Origin: Pseudonocardia sp.
GTDB lineage: Bacteria; Actinomycetota; Actinomycetes; Mycobacteriales; Pseudonocardiaceae
Assembly: GCF_029263155.1 (NCBI RefSeq)
Contig: NZ_JAJCYB010000116.1
Coordinates: 1-36,892 of the forward strand
DNA length: 36,892 nt
Direction: 5' to 3'
The first letter of the stretch is position 1; every line of letters begins with the position of its first letter. Both the position numbers and the translations under genes were made by a program. The notes under the pieces were generated by a model. The model was not told the DNA's origin. It worked only from the letters and a program-made list of their open reading frames with translations, and did no database searches. Of the stretch, positions 25,201 through 34,376 are shown piece by piece.

Positions 25201-25672
25201 GGTCGTCGATCGACTCGACGAAGCGGGCGTCGGGATCGCTGTCCACCGCCACGCCCAGCCCGTCGAGCATCTGCTGGCAGAACTGGTGGGTGGTGGCGAT
25301 CGTGGCCGCGTCGAACCCGGCCAGCGCCCGGGCCAGCCGCGCCCGCCGCGCGGCGATCTCAGCGTCCGGGACGCCGGCGAGCAGCGCCAGCACCTCGTCC
25401 CCGCCCGCGCGGGCCCCCACCGGGTCGGCGAGCCCGCGGTGCGCCGAGACCAGCCGCTCGCGCACGCGCTCGCGCAGCTCGGTGGTGGCCTCCCGGCCGA
25501 ACGTGACGAGCATCAGCTCGGGCAGCGCGGCGTGACCCTCGGCGACGTAGCGGGCGGCGAGCGCGGCGATGGTGAACGTCTTGCCGGTGCCGGCGCTGGC
25601 CTCCAGCACGGTGGTGCCGGTGGGCAGGGCGCCGGTGACGGAGAACGCGGCGGGGGCGAGGGTGGACGTCAC
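22247..25672 (-). CDS. recB: RecB, exodeoxyribonuclease V beta subunit
   Basis: A 1141-residue 3'-5' UvrD-type helicase with a C-terminal RecB nuclease. Motor motifs: EASAGTGKTFTIAALAA (24-40), VVLVDEFQDTDPVQWHIL, LIGDPKQAIYAFRGADVVSY, VQVITVHRSKGLEFPVVHVP and LLYVALTRARSQVVAWW. Nuclease residues: His in GTLVHAIFE, Asp in GSIDAVLRL, the DYKTN catalytic motif (about 1027-1031) and YPLQALLYCVALHRYLRWRL. So both activities appear intact. GTG 25672 overlaps the recC stop by 4 bases, and recD overlaps at the other end, giving a fully coupled C-B-D operon. Confidence 0.95.
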   Translation of the reverse strand: MTSTLAPAAFSVTGALPTGTTVLEASAGTGKTFTIAALAARYVAEGHAALPELMLVTFGREATTELRERVRERLVSAHRGLADPVGARAGGDEVLALLAGVPDAEIAARRARLARALAGFDAATIATTHQFCQQMLDGLGVAVDSDPDARFVESIDDLIAEVVDDFYVRKYGSRAAGTPAFGRADAGKLARAAVYDGQARLEPADAQPGSPAHVRHRFADAVRREVAHRKRARRLYTYDDMLTRLSAALTDPDGVAARRLRARYGVVLVDEFQDTDPVQWHILRSAFHSEGPGRGRTTLVLIGDPKQAIYAFRGADVVSYLDATETAGRHATLARNWRSDAPLLRALDVLFAGAALGDERIRVHPVEPAHPRPRLAGAPVDTPLRIRVVPRDGLPQSGRRLALAPPARALVARDCAADIAELLASPATLDGVRVRPGDVAVLVRTNDQAAVVRQALADVGVPAVASGTASVFGTPVAREWLTLLEALEQPRAFRVRAAALTCFVGATAEQLCADDADVLLDRLGGTLREWAAVLHGRGVAALLEAVTGTELPRRLLGGSDGERRLTDLRHVAQAMHAAAVAGHLGPAALVDWLRHRIADAATDTGAERSRRLESDAAAVQVITVHRSKGLEFPVVHVPFGWDRFAGEPSFPLLHDAAGARVLDVGGPTGEGWSQRCAQHRAEEAGEDLRLLYVALTRARSQVVAWWVPATTVAASPLHRLLFGRPGPGLPWPGEVAASYRVPSDAAALDALRALAAPELAVEPVGPRAEPAFAAAPREPEGLRAARFSRVLDTAWKRTSYTALTATAGHGPRVSSEPEEAGTDDEADLHDVTDRDDGAGAGLDGAARTGPVSPMAQLPVGAAFGTLVHAIFEAADLTAADLGAELTAHAAEQLARRPVAGLDAATLGAALVPAASTPLGPLAAGLRLADIAPGDRLAELDFELPLGGGDGAHGPPLTLGILPPLLRAHLPADDPLRGYADHLDALADQPLRGYLTGSIDAVLRLPAGSAGTPPPAGRSGPGGRFLVVDYKTNWLGPVGAEGAGPLTAAHYAPDRMAEAMSAAHYPLQALLYCVALHRYLRWRLPGYAPERHLGGVLYLFVRGMCGPGTPVTGGMPHGVFAWEPPPALTVELSALLDGGGVS

Positions 25673-28600
25673 GGGAAGTCCACCGCCTCGCACTCCAGCA
25701 GCGGTTCCCACAGCCGCCGCGCCAGCGCGCCGAACCGGGTGGGCTCGCCGCCCGGCGGCCCCGGCTGCGCGGCGAGCGCGTCGGACGCGGGGCCCCAGAC
25801 GCGCACGTGCGCGTCGTCCGCCGCCTCGCCGATGGCCCCGGTCCACTCCCGCAGCGCGTCGGCCAGCGCGACGTCGGGCGGGGCGTGCCCGGCCCGGCTG
25901 CGGACGTAGGCCGCCGCCGACTGCGTGGCCAGCGGCAGCGGCTCGCACATCCCCTCGCGGTGCAGCGCCACGAGATCGGCCAGCAGCGCCCGCGCCCGCC
26001 CGGGATCGACCGGGGCGATCGTGGCGCGGGCGATGCCGTGCCGGGCCGCCCGGCCGATGCTCACCGCACCCCACCGCTCGCCGGTGGCCGCGGTGAGCGC
26101 GAGCAGCCGCACCCACGCGCGGATCCGCTGCTTCGGCCTGAGCCGCGAGTAGTCCACCCGCAGCAGCGTGGTGCCGTGCAGGCCGCCGAGCGTGCCGGCC
26201 ACCCGGGTGCCGCACGCCAGCTCGACGTCGACGTCGTGCGCGGCCGGGGCGGGGGTGAGCAGCCGCTGCGCCGTGGCGACCAGCGGCTCCACCCCGTCGA
26301 CGACGGTGGTGAGCAGCGCCTCGCCCAGCGCGCCCGGTGGGAGCTCGCCGCGGCGCCACTCGGCCTGGATGCACAGGTCCAGCGCCCGGCCCTGCAGCCG
26401 GTCGCGCAGCAGCCGCTCGCCGACCTGGTACTGCGCGAGACCGTCGAGCTCGATGGGCAGGGCATCGGCCGGGTCGTCGTCGCGCTCGAACAGCGACAGG
26501 CCCACGCGCTGGCGGAGGAACGCCCGGACCGGGTGCTCGGCGAACGCCACCAGCTCGTCGAGATCGACGACGCCCGGTGCGGGTGCGGGCAGCGGGGCGG
26601 CCAGGAACGGGGGCGGTGGCGACTTCGGTCCGGCCGCGGCGAGCGCCCCGGCGAGCTCGGCGCGGTCGAAGCTGAACGGGCGCCCCGGTGCGAAGTTGCG
26701 CGAGTCGAAGGGTTGCAGCGGGTGCCGGACCACGACCGCGTCCCGCGACCCGGTGATCGCCTCGACGGCGTCGAGCAGCTCGCCCAGCGGTACGGCGGGC
26801 GGGCGGCGGGCCCCGCTGCGCTCGTCGGCACCGGAGTGCACCACGACCAGGTGCTCGGTGGCCGCGCAGACGGCGTCGAGCAGCAGCTGGCGGTCCTCGC
26901 TGCGGGCGTCGCGCTCCCCGGCCAGCGGATCGCGGGCGAGCACGTCGTCGCCGTCGGGGACGCCGGCGCGGGGGAACACGCCGTCGTCGAGACCCAGCAG
27001 GCACACCACCCGGTGTGGCACCGACCGCATGGGTACCAGCGTGGCGACGGTGAGCGTGCCGGTGCGGAAGTTGGCGCGGCCGGGGCGCCCGCGCAGGCGC
27101 TCGTCGAGCAGCGCGCGGACGTCACCGGGGGCCAGCGGCACCGTCGACCCGCGCGGTCCCGCCGTGCGCAGCGCCTCGGCCAGCTCGCCGCGGGCCTGGG
27201 CGGCCTGCCACTCGTCGGCGGCGCCGGTGTCGGTGAGCGCGTCGAGCCCGGCCGTGAGCGCCTCGACCCAGGCCGCCAGCGGCTGCTCGGCGCGCAGCCG
27301 CGCGAGCACCCCGGTGAGCCGGTGCACGAACTCGGCGAGGCGCCCCACCCGCTCGACGTCGCCGGACTCGACCTGCTCCAGCGGCAGGGCCGTGCCCAGC
27401 CAGTCCTGGTCGCCGGGTGGGCGGGCCGGGGCCATCGTGACGCCGAGCAGCAGCCGGTCCAGGCCGGCGGCCCAGGTGTTCTGGCCGAAGCCGTCGAGGC
27501 GGTAGGGCTCGCGGTGCGCGGCGTCGAGCCCCCACCGCACCCCGGATGCGACGACGAGCTCGCGCACGCGCACCACGTCGTCGGGATCGAGCCGGAACCG
27601 GCGGGCGACCGGGCCGGAGGCCAGCAGGTCGAGCAGCTCGGAGGACGTGAGCCGCGCGCCGGCCAGCTCGAGCAGGCGCCCGACGGTGTCGAGCAGCGGG
27701 TTGACCTGCCGCAGGGCGCGGTCGGCCAGCCGGACGCGCAGGTGCTGGCCCGGATGCCCGCTCGCCGCCGCCTCGGCGGTGCCCAACCCGAACGCCGCGG
27801 AGATCAGCGGCGCGAAGGTCTCGATGTCGGGGCACATCACCAGCACGTCGCGGGGCTCCAGCGTGGCGTCGGCGGCGAGCAGGCCCAGCACGACCTCGCG
27901 CAGCACCTCCACCTGGCGGTGGGCGCCGTGGCAGGCGTGCACCTGGACGGTGGGATCGGCCGGCGCCCGCTCGCCCGCCCGGTCGGCGCGAAGCTCGCGC
28001 TGCAGCCGCCCCAGCAGCGTGCCGGGCGGCTCCGGGGCCGGATGGTGGTGGTCGACCCGCTCGGGCACCTCGGCGAGCAGGCCGACCTGCAGCTCCCGCA
28101 CGTCGCGACCGAGCGAGGACAGCAGCGGGTGGTGCACGGCGGCGGCGGTGGGGTCGGCGGCCCGCCTGGGCACGGTGGCCGGGGCCAGCGCCGCGACCTG
28201 CGCCCACAGTGCAGGGGAGGGGTGCGGCAGCCACAGGTGGACGTCGCGGTGCACCCCCAGCGCGCCGAGGACGGCCAGCTGCTCCGCGGTCAGCCGCGTG
28301 GGCCCGAACAGCGACAGCCGGGCCGGCAGCCCGGCGCGCTGCGGCTCCCGGCGCAGGACGTCGGTGACGGCGAGCAGCCGCTCGGCGGGGGCCGGGGTGC
28401 CGATCCGTTCCCGCAGCTGCCGGAACAGCGCGGACTGCCAGGCCAGGTCGCCCGGGGCGTCCTGCCCGGCCAGCCAGGCGCGCAGCATCGCGGGGCGGTG
28501 CGTCGAGTAGGAGGAGAACAGCTCGGCGAGCGCCCGGGCCGTGGCCCACCGCCTGCCCGGCCGCACCAGCTGCGGGTCGGCGCCCGCGTCGATCACGTCG

Positions 28601-28908
28601 AGCAGCGGCCACACCATCCGGGCCGGCTGCCACGGGTCGTCGTCGGCGTCGTGCCCGAGCGCGCCGGCCACGGCCGTGGCGACCACCGCGGCGGGGGAGG
28701 GGAACGCGACGCCCGCGCACACCCCGTCGCCCGTGCCGGGGCCGGTGCCCAGGCGGTGCGAGAGCCGCTGGGCCAGCCAGCGCTCGATCCCCCGGGCCGG
28801 GACCGCGACGATCTCGGTGGCGAACGGGTCGGCAGGAGGCACGGCGAGGACGTCGGCCAGCGCCTCGGCCAGCGCGTCCGCGCGCTCGGCGCGGTGCACG
28901 TGCAGCAT
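25669..28908 (-). CDS. recC: RecC, exodeoxyribonuclease V gamma subunit
   Basis: A 1079-residue RecC: it starts MLHVHRAERADALAEALADV, then IVAVPARGIERWLAQRLSHR, the helicase-like VLVMCPDIETFAPLISAAFG, the family motif RVVCLLGLDDGVFPR, and a C-terminal nuclease-like domain without an obvious DYKT catalytic set, as expected for this subunit, which in E. coli reads Chi. ATG 28908 is preceded by GGAGG at 7 bases; a longer open frame upstream has no family similarity. It is the first gene of the recCBD operon, with a TACCGT -10-like box about 22 bases upstream. No SOS box is visible. Confidence 0.94.
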   Translation of the reverse strand: MLHVHRAERADALAEALADVLAVPPADPFATEIVAVPARGIERWLAQRLSHRLGTGPGTGDGVCAGVAFPSPAAVVATAVAGALGHDADDDPWQPARMVWPLLDVIDAGADPQLVRPGRRWATARALAELFSSYSTHRPAMLRAWLAGQDAPGDLAWQSALFRQLRERIGTPAPAERLLAVTDVLRREPQRAGLPARLSLFGPTRLTAEQLAVLGALGVHRDVHLWLPHPSPALWAQVAALAPATVPRRAADPTAAAVHHPLLSSLGRDVRELQVGLLAEVPERVDHHHPAPEPPGTLLGRLQRELRADRAGERAPADPTVQVHACHGAHRQVEVLREVVLGLLAADATLEPRDVLVMCPDIETFAPLISAAFGLGTAEAAASGHPGQHLRVRLADRALRQVNPLLDTVGRLLELAGARLTSSELLDLLASGPVARRFRLDPDDVVRVRELVVASGVRWGLDAAHREPYRLDGFGQNTWAAGLDRLLLGVTMAPARPPGDQDWLGTALPLEQVESGDVERVGRLAEFVHRLTGVLARLRAEQPLAAWVEALTAGLDALTDTGAADEWQAAQARGELAEALRTAGPRGSTVPLAPGDVRALLDERLRGRPGRANFRTGTLTVATLVPMRSVPHRVVCLLGLDDGVFPRAGVPDGDDVLARDPLAGERDARSEDRQLLLDAVCAATEHLVVVHSGADERSGARRPPAVPLGELLDAVEAITGSRDAVVVRHPLQPFDSRNFAPGRPFSFDRAELAGALAAAGPKSPPPPFLAAPLPAPAPGVVDLDELVAFAEHPVRAFLRQRVGLSLFERDDDPADALPIELDGLAQYQVGERLLRDRLQGRALDLCIQAEWRRGELPPGALGEALLTTVVDGVEPLVATAQRLLTPAPAAHDVDVELACGTRVAGTLGGLHGTTLLRVDYSRLRPKQRIRAWVRLLALTAATGERWGAVSIGRAARHGIARATIAPVDPGRARALLADLVALHREGMCEPLPLATQSAAAYVRSRAGHAPPDVALADALREWTGAIGEAADDAHVRVWGPASDALAAQPGPPGGEPTRFGALARRLWEPLLECEAVDFP

Positions 28909-28930
28909 GTCCGTCCCTCCCGTCGGGCAC

Positions 28931-28936
28931 ACGGTA
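28931..28936 (-). promoter_or_regulatory. -10 box of the recCBD operon
   Basis: TACCGT on the minus strand lies 22 bases before ATG 28908, leaving room for a short leader with the GGAGG site. A pattern match only. Confidence 0.35.
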
Positions 28937-29090
28937 GGGCGATGGCCCGACAGTTCCGGATGCGGGCGGACGGCGATCACGCACGGTGAGAACGACACGA
29001 TGGTGGGATCCCGTCGGTGCCCCGTTAACGGCAGGCTGTGCTCCACGCGATCTGGTCGATGACAGCGCGAGCAACTGCGAGGAGGCCGGC

Positions 29091-29618
29091 ATGAACGCCG
29101 ACGACGAGGCCAACTTCCCGGTCGGCATCCCGGCCCAGCGCGGGTCTCGTGGCGGGCCCTCCCCGCGCGACATCCCCGCCCAGCGGGCCGTGACGGCGCC
29201 GGTCCGCCGCGTGCCTGCGCCCTACGCGCTCGCCCCGTCCACCGCGCCCGAGCCGGGGACCGCACCGTCGGACCCGATCCGCGACCACGCCCGCAGCGAG
29301 GTCCTGCACCGGTACGCCCGCCTCACCAACTCCGGAAGGCCGGTGTTCTGCACGCCGAGCCAGGCCGAGATCGCCGGGGTGGTGGCGCTGCGCCAGGGCC
29401 GGGGCACCGACGGCAAGGTCATCTACCCCACCCGGGAGGCCGCCGAGGCCGCGGCCCGCGAGCTGGAGGGGCTCGGTGCCCGCGCCCTGCGCTCCTACCT
29501 GTGCGGCCGTTCTCGCAGCGGCCACTTCCACCTCGCCACCGACACCTCGCAGCGACCGCTCACCCCGGCCGAGGTGCACGCCCGCATCCCCCGCCAGCAG
29601 GGCTCGCTCTCGGCGTGA
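29091..29618 (+). CDS. Small hypothetical protein with degenerate zinc-ribbon-like C terminus
   Basis: A 175-residue protein. ATG 29091 follows GGAGG with 5-base spacing, so translation is well supported; upstream in-frame codons are not protein-like. The N-terminal 70 residues are Pro/Ala-rich and disordered, with two IPAQR repeats (GIPAQRGSRG, DIPAQRAVT). The folded part has EVLHRYARLTNSGRPVFCTP and VIYPTREAAEAAARELEGLG, then LRSYLCGRSRSGHFHLATD, which resembles small actinobacterial proteins ending in a Cys..Cys-GWHL type zinc ribbon, but only one of the paired cysteines is kept there. Function unknown. It is divergent from recC. Confidence 0.65.
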   Translation: MNADDEANFPVGIPAQRGSRGGPSPRDIPAQRAVTAPVRRVPAPYALAPSTAPEPGTAPSDPIRDHARSEVLHRYARLTNSGRPVFCTPSQAEIAGVVALRQGRGTDGKVIYPTREAAEAAARELEGLGARALRSYLCGRSRSGHFHLATDTSQRPLTPAEVHARIPRQQGSLSA

Positions 29619-29675
29619 CCCCCCGCGAGACGTCGGCGTGGTCGGGGAGGCCGGTGGCCAGTCGGGCCTGACCTG

Positions 29676-29738
29676 GTCGGCTCCGGTCGGCACGTCGGAG
29701 CGGTCGGCTCCGGTCGGCCCGCCGGAGCGGTCGACTCC
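29676..29738. repeat. 27-bp tandem repeat, 2.3 copies
   Basis: A 27-base unit starting GTCGGCTCCGGTCGG runs 29676-29702 and 29703-29729 with three substitutions, then a truncated third copy to 29738. It lies 57 bases after the small hypothetical gene, in DNA without a gene. Confidence 0.75.
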
Positions 29739-29874
29739 ACCGTGACCGCCGGGGGCGGGACCCGAGCGACACCCGGTGCTCGCACGGCGTCGATCGGGGG
29801 CGTCGTGCCGGTGCGGGAGGGCGGGCCGGGTCGGGCCGCGCGCGTGCGGCATTCTGCCGCCCGGCGGTGGGGAC

Positions 29875-29990
29875 GGTGGTGATCATCGGTTCGGAACTGG
29901 TGGGTGTGTGGGGTCGGGGTTGATCGACGTGCGGGAACGGGGAGGCGTGGATGCGGCGCCTCCGGGTTCCGGACGGGCGATCATGGAGCG
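29875..29990 (+). repeat. Interspersed hairpin repeat, copy 1 (116 bp core)
   Basis: First of three direct copies running from GGTGGTGATC to GATCATGGAGCG. It is the most diverged. Its hairpin at 29934-29970 pairs at 12 of 14 positions (GGAACGGGGAGGCG against CGCCTCCGGGTTCC) around a 9-base loop. The region from 29619 to 30866 contains no supportable gene; these repeats are its main content. Confidence 0.75.
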
Positions 29991-30123
29991 AGAGGCCCCT
30001 GCCCTCCGGGCGCGCCCAATCACACCATGGTCATGGCCCGGCCGGGCGGTCTCGGCATCCCGGGCCGGGTCCGCGGCTGGGTGACCGGACTGGGTGGCCC
30101 GCCGGTCACCCGGCGCGGTTGTC

Positions 30124-30326
30124 GGTGGTGATCGGCGGTGGGGAACCGGTGGGTGTGTGGGGTCGGGGTTGATCGGCGGACGGGAACCGGGAGCCGTAGC
30201 TGCGGCGCCCGGGGGTTCCGGGACGGCGATCATGGGGCGGTGGGCCCGACGCGGACCGCTGCGCTGCGGTAACTCGACCACACGCCCGGCGGCCGTGATC
30301 ATCGCCTCGCTGCGCGGACGGCCTAT
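30124..30326 (+). repeat. Interspersed hairpin repeat, copy 2 (about 203 bp)
   Basis: The 116-base core (30124-30239) is followed by an extension to GACGGCCTAT shared only with copy 3. The hairpin at 30183-30219 has the outer stem GGAACC/GGTTCC and the inner stem GCCG-TAGCTG-CGGC. Within the core it differs from copy 3 at only a few positions, clustered in the 3' part of the hairpin and just after it. Confidence 0.8.
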
Positions 30327-30372
30327 CCACTCCACGTCCGGCGCGGCATGCCCTGGCCGGCCCGACTTCTCC

Positions 30373-30462
30373 GCTCGGCCTCTCCGGCTCGGCTCGGGGT
30401 GCTCGGCTCGGCCTCTCCGGCTCGGCTCGGCGTGCCCGGCCCGGCCCCCGGCTCGGCTCGGG
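30373..30462. repeat. 33-bp tandem repeat, 2.7 copies
   Basis: Units GCTCGGCCTCTCCGGCTCGG... at 30373-30405 and 30406-30438 differ at two positions, and a partial third unit follows to 30462. It lies between copies 2 and 3 of the hairpin repeat. Confidence 0.8.
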
Positions 30463-30502
30463 AGCCCGCTCGCGCCGTCGGGGCCCGGGAGGGTCGATTG
30501 TC

Positions 30503-30706
30503 GGTGGTGATCGGCGATGGGGAACCGGTGGGTGTGTGCGGTCGGGGTTGATCGGCGGACGGGAACCGGGAGCCGTAGCTGCGGCGCCTGCGGGTTCCGA
30601 GTCGACGATCATGGAGCGGTTGGGCCCGGCACGGTCGGCTGCACCGCGCAGCTCGGCCACATCCCCGGGCGGATGTGATCACCGTCTTGCTGTGCAGACG
30701 GCCTAT
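30503..30706 (+). repeat. Interspersed hairpin repeat, copy 3 (about 204 bp)
   Basis: Core 30503-30618 plus the same extension as copy 2, ending GACGGCCTAT at 30706. The hairpin at 30562-30598 keeps the outer GGAACC/GGTTCC and inner GCCG/CGGC stems. In copies 2 and 3 the core is preceded by TTGTC. Confidence 0.8.
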
Positions 30707-30854
30707 TGACCGCCCGGCCCGGCGTGTCCGGCCCGGCCCGGTGTGCCCGGCTCGGCCCGCCGCGACCTGAAGGTCTTCGGCCCTCCGTCCTGCTCGGCGC
30801 ACAAGCAGGCCGGACCGGGCGGGGCGCCGCGCGGCCCGGTGATCCTTTCGGCGG

Positions 30855-30860
30855 TACGGT
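30855..30860 (+). promoter_or_regulatory. -10 box of the HAD phosphatase gene
   Basis: TACGGT ends 6 bases before GTG 30867, the leaderless spacing. A pattern match only. Confidence 0.42.
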
Positions 30861-30866
30861 GCCGGG

Positions 30867-31445
30867 GTGGACGCCGCTTCGACCGTCGTGTTCGACCTCG
30901 GTGAGGTCCTCGTCCCGTCCACCGGGGTACTGGCCGGGCTCGCGGCTGAGCTGGGCGTCGACGAGCCGACCCTCGGCCCGGCCTACTGGGCCGCCCGGCG
31001 GGCCTACGACCTCGGCGGCTCGTCGACGCGGTACTGGAGCGGCGTGGCCGAGGCCGTCGGCCGGGCCCCCGATCCGGACGTGCTGGCGAGGCTGGAGCGG
31101 CTGGACTCCGAGAAGTGGTCGACGCTGCCGGCCGAGAGCGCCGCGCTGCTGCGCGGGCTGGTCGGTGTGCGGCTCGCGGTGCTGTCCAATGCCCCGGCCC
31201 CGCTGGCGGCGGCCGTGCGGGCCGCGTCCTGGAGCACCCCGTTCGCCCACCTGATCTTCTCCGCCGACGTGGGTGTGGCGAAGCCGGACCCGGCGATCTA
31301 CGCGCATGCCGATCGGCTGCTCGGTGGCCTCCCGGCGGTGTTCTTCGACGACCGCCCGGAGAACGTCGACGCCGCCCGCGCGCACGGCTGGGACGCCCAC
31401 GTCTGGGCGGGGCCGCACGAGGCGCGGCGGATCATCGGTCGCTGA
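30867..31445 (+). CDS. HAD-superfamily phosphatase (YihX/HAD-IA-like)
   Basis: A 192-residue HAD hydrolase: motif I VVFDLGEVLV with nucleophile Asp10, helical cap (about 15-85), motif II LAVLSNAP, motif III Lys in VGVAKPDPAIY, motif IV VFFDDRPENVDAARAHGW. The second Asp of the usual DxD is Gly (DLG), as in the E. coli alpha-glucose-1-phosphatase YihX subgroup. The gene lies 289 bases upstream of phosphoglucomutase on the same strand, so glucose 1-phosphate is a reasonable but unproven substrate. GTG 30867 follows a leaderless-type -10. Confidence 0.87.
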   Translation: MDAASTVVFDLGEVLVPSTGVLAGLAAELGVDEPTLGPAYWAARRAYDLGGSSTRYWSGVAEAVGRAPDPDVLARLERLDSEKWSTLPAESAALLRGLVGVRLAVLSNAPAPLAAAVRAASWSTPFAHLIFSADVGVAKPDPAIYAHADRLLGGLPAVFFDDRPENVDAARAHGWDAHVWAGPHEARRIIGR

Positions 31446-31734
31446 GGCCCGGCCCGGACACCTCGCCCGGACACCTCGGCCCGGCGGCCCTGGATGCCTC
31501 GGCCGGGACGCCTCTGCGGGGATGCCTCTGCCGGGACGCCCCTGCCGGGACGCTGCGCCGCCCGGCGCCTCCGCCCGGCGCCTCCGCCCGACACCCCCAC
31601 CCGGACGCTGCCTCGCCCGGACGCTGCCCCGCCCGGACGTCCCCACCCGGGCGGCCTCGCCGGGTGGTGCGGCGCGGGGGCGCTCGACACGGCAGGGTGG
31701 TCCCCGACGACCCCGCACCCCTTTGGAGAGCCCG
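31446..31734. repeat. Nested short direct repeats between the HAD gene and pgm
   Basis: This 289-base gap is built from degenerate direct repeats: CCCGGACACCTCG twice in tandem (31453-31478), CGCCCGGCGCCTC-type units twice near 31570-31595, and CGCCCGGACGCTGCC-type units twice near 31610-31640. No gene is supported. The pgm ribosome-binding site (GGAGAG) is at 31725-31730. Confidence 0.6.
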
Positions 31735-33360
<1,626 letters not shown>

Positions 33361-33379
33361 GGACGCGGCCGCGCCCAGG

Positions 33380-34294
33380 TCAGCTGAGCAGGTGGCGGCG
33401 GAGGAACTCCACCTCGTCGGCGCAGAACGCCTCGAAACCGGCGCCGACGTAGGCCTCGAAGTGCGCGAAGGGATGGGTCACGAGCTCGCCGCGCGGGGCG
33501 GCGACGGCCACCGCGCGCGCCGGGCCGGAAGGCGTCACCGAGTCGTGCTCGCACACGGCCACCAGCAGCGGGCAGCCGATCCGTGCCGCGTGCCGCCCGG
33601 GCCGGTCGAACGGCACCCGCAGCGCGACGCGGGCGGCCACCTCGTTGCGCCACCGCACCCCGGCGGGCACCAGGCGCGTGATCGCGTCCCCCGCACCCGG
33701 CCCGGCGATCACGGCGCCGCTGCCGACCTCGCCGGCCACCGGTACCAGCACGGGCGGGCGGCCGAGCCGGCCGCGCACCTCGTCGCGCAGCGCGTCGCCC
33801 AGCAGGCGGGCGGTGTGCCGGAGCCGGGCCGCGCCCGGCCGGGACCGCCGGGACCCGCGCAGCGTCGCCACCCCGTCGACGAAGGGCACCTGCGCCACCA
33901 CCGCCGCCAGTCGCGGGTCACCCGCCGCGACCGCGAGCACGTGCCCGCCGCTGAACGAGGTGCCCCAGAGCGCGACCCGCTCCGGGTCGATCCCGCCGGT
34001 GGCGCGGGTGTGCTCGACCGCGGCGCGCCAGTCGGTCCGCTGGGCGGCGAGGTCGAGGACCTGCCGGGGTTCGCCCGCGGAGTCACCGAAGCCGCGGTAG
34101 TCGAAGACGAGCGCGGCGAGACCGGCGTCGGCGAACCGCTCGGCCCACGCCGCCAGCCGGCACGCGCGCGTCATCCCGAACCCGTGGGCGAGCACCACGC
34201 ACGGGGTGGGCCCGGCGACCGCGGGCCGGTAGAGCCATGCGGCGCACTCGGTCCCGGCGACGCGGAACGGGTGATCCACTCGGGTCCAGGTCAC
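33380..34294 (-). CDS. Alpha/beta hydrolase (dienelactone-hydrolase/peptidase S15-like)
   Basis: A 304-residue hydrolase with VVLAHGFGMTRACRLAAWAE (oxyanion HG), ALVFDYRGFGDSAGEPRQVL, nucleophile elbow WGTSFSGGHVLAVAAG, catalytic Asp in VAVCEHDSVTPSG and His in HPFAHFEAYVG. The long cap between about 130 and 210 is Arg/Gly-rich. Substrate unknown; no signal peptide, so cytoplasmic. GTG 34294 (VTWTRVDHPFRV) is the best family-like start; it has no strong Shine-Dalgarno, and the frame stays open further upstream without family similarity. Confidence 0.83.
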   Translation of the reverse strand: MTWTRVDHPFRVAGTECAAWLYRPAVAGPTPCVVLAHGFGMTRACRLAAWAERFADAGLAALVFDYRGFGDSAGEPRQVLDLAAQRTDWRAAVEHTRATGGIDPERVALWGTSFSGGHVLAVAAGDPRLAAVVAQVPFVDGVATLRGSRRSRPGAARLRHTARLLGDALRDEVRGRLGRPPVLVPVAGEVGSGAVIAGPGAGDAITRLVPAGVRWRNEVAARVALRVPFDRPGRHAARIGCPLLVAVCEHDSVTPSGPARAVAVAAPRGELVTHPFAHFEAYVGAGFEAFCADEVEFLRRHLLS

Positions 34295-34331
34295 CGGCTG
34301 ATGATCGCAGCCAGGGCGCAGCGCGGCCGTT

Positions 34332-34370
34332 CCCGCCGGGCCGGGCGCCCGCGCGGGCACCGGCGGCGGG
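34332..34370 (-). terminator. GC-rich inverted repeat after the 560-residue gene
   Basis: Arms CCGCCGG (34333-34339) and CCGGCGG (34360-34366) enclose the perfect palindrome GCCCGCGCGGGC (34347-34358), just downstream of the minus-strand stop at 34377. No T-tract. Confidence 0.4.
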
Positions 34371-34376
34371 GTCGGC

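Noticed and set aside
22358..28989. Very long plus-strand frames opposite recBCD
   Set aside because: Arg/Gly/Gln/Val-rich shadows of intact RecB, RecC and RecD frames.
29883..30660. Minus-strand peptides with repeated GAAATAPGSRPPINPD segments
   Set aside because: They arise from the three DNA repeats, have no start signals, and the proline/arginine composition fits non-coding GC-rich DNA; structure in the DNA explains the conservation better.
29875..30706. CRISPR-like array
   Set aside because: Copies are 116-204 bases at irregular 249- and 379-base intervals, with no short repeats, regular spacers or cas genes.
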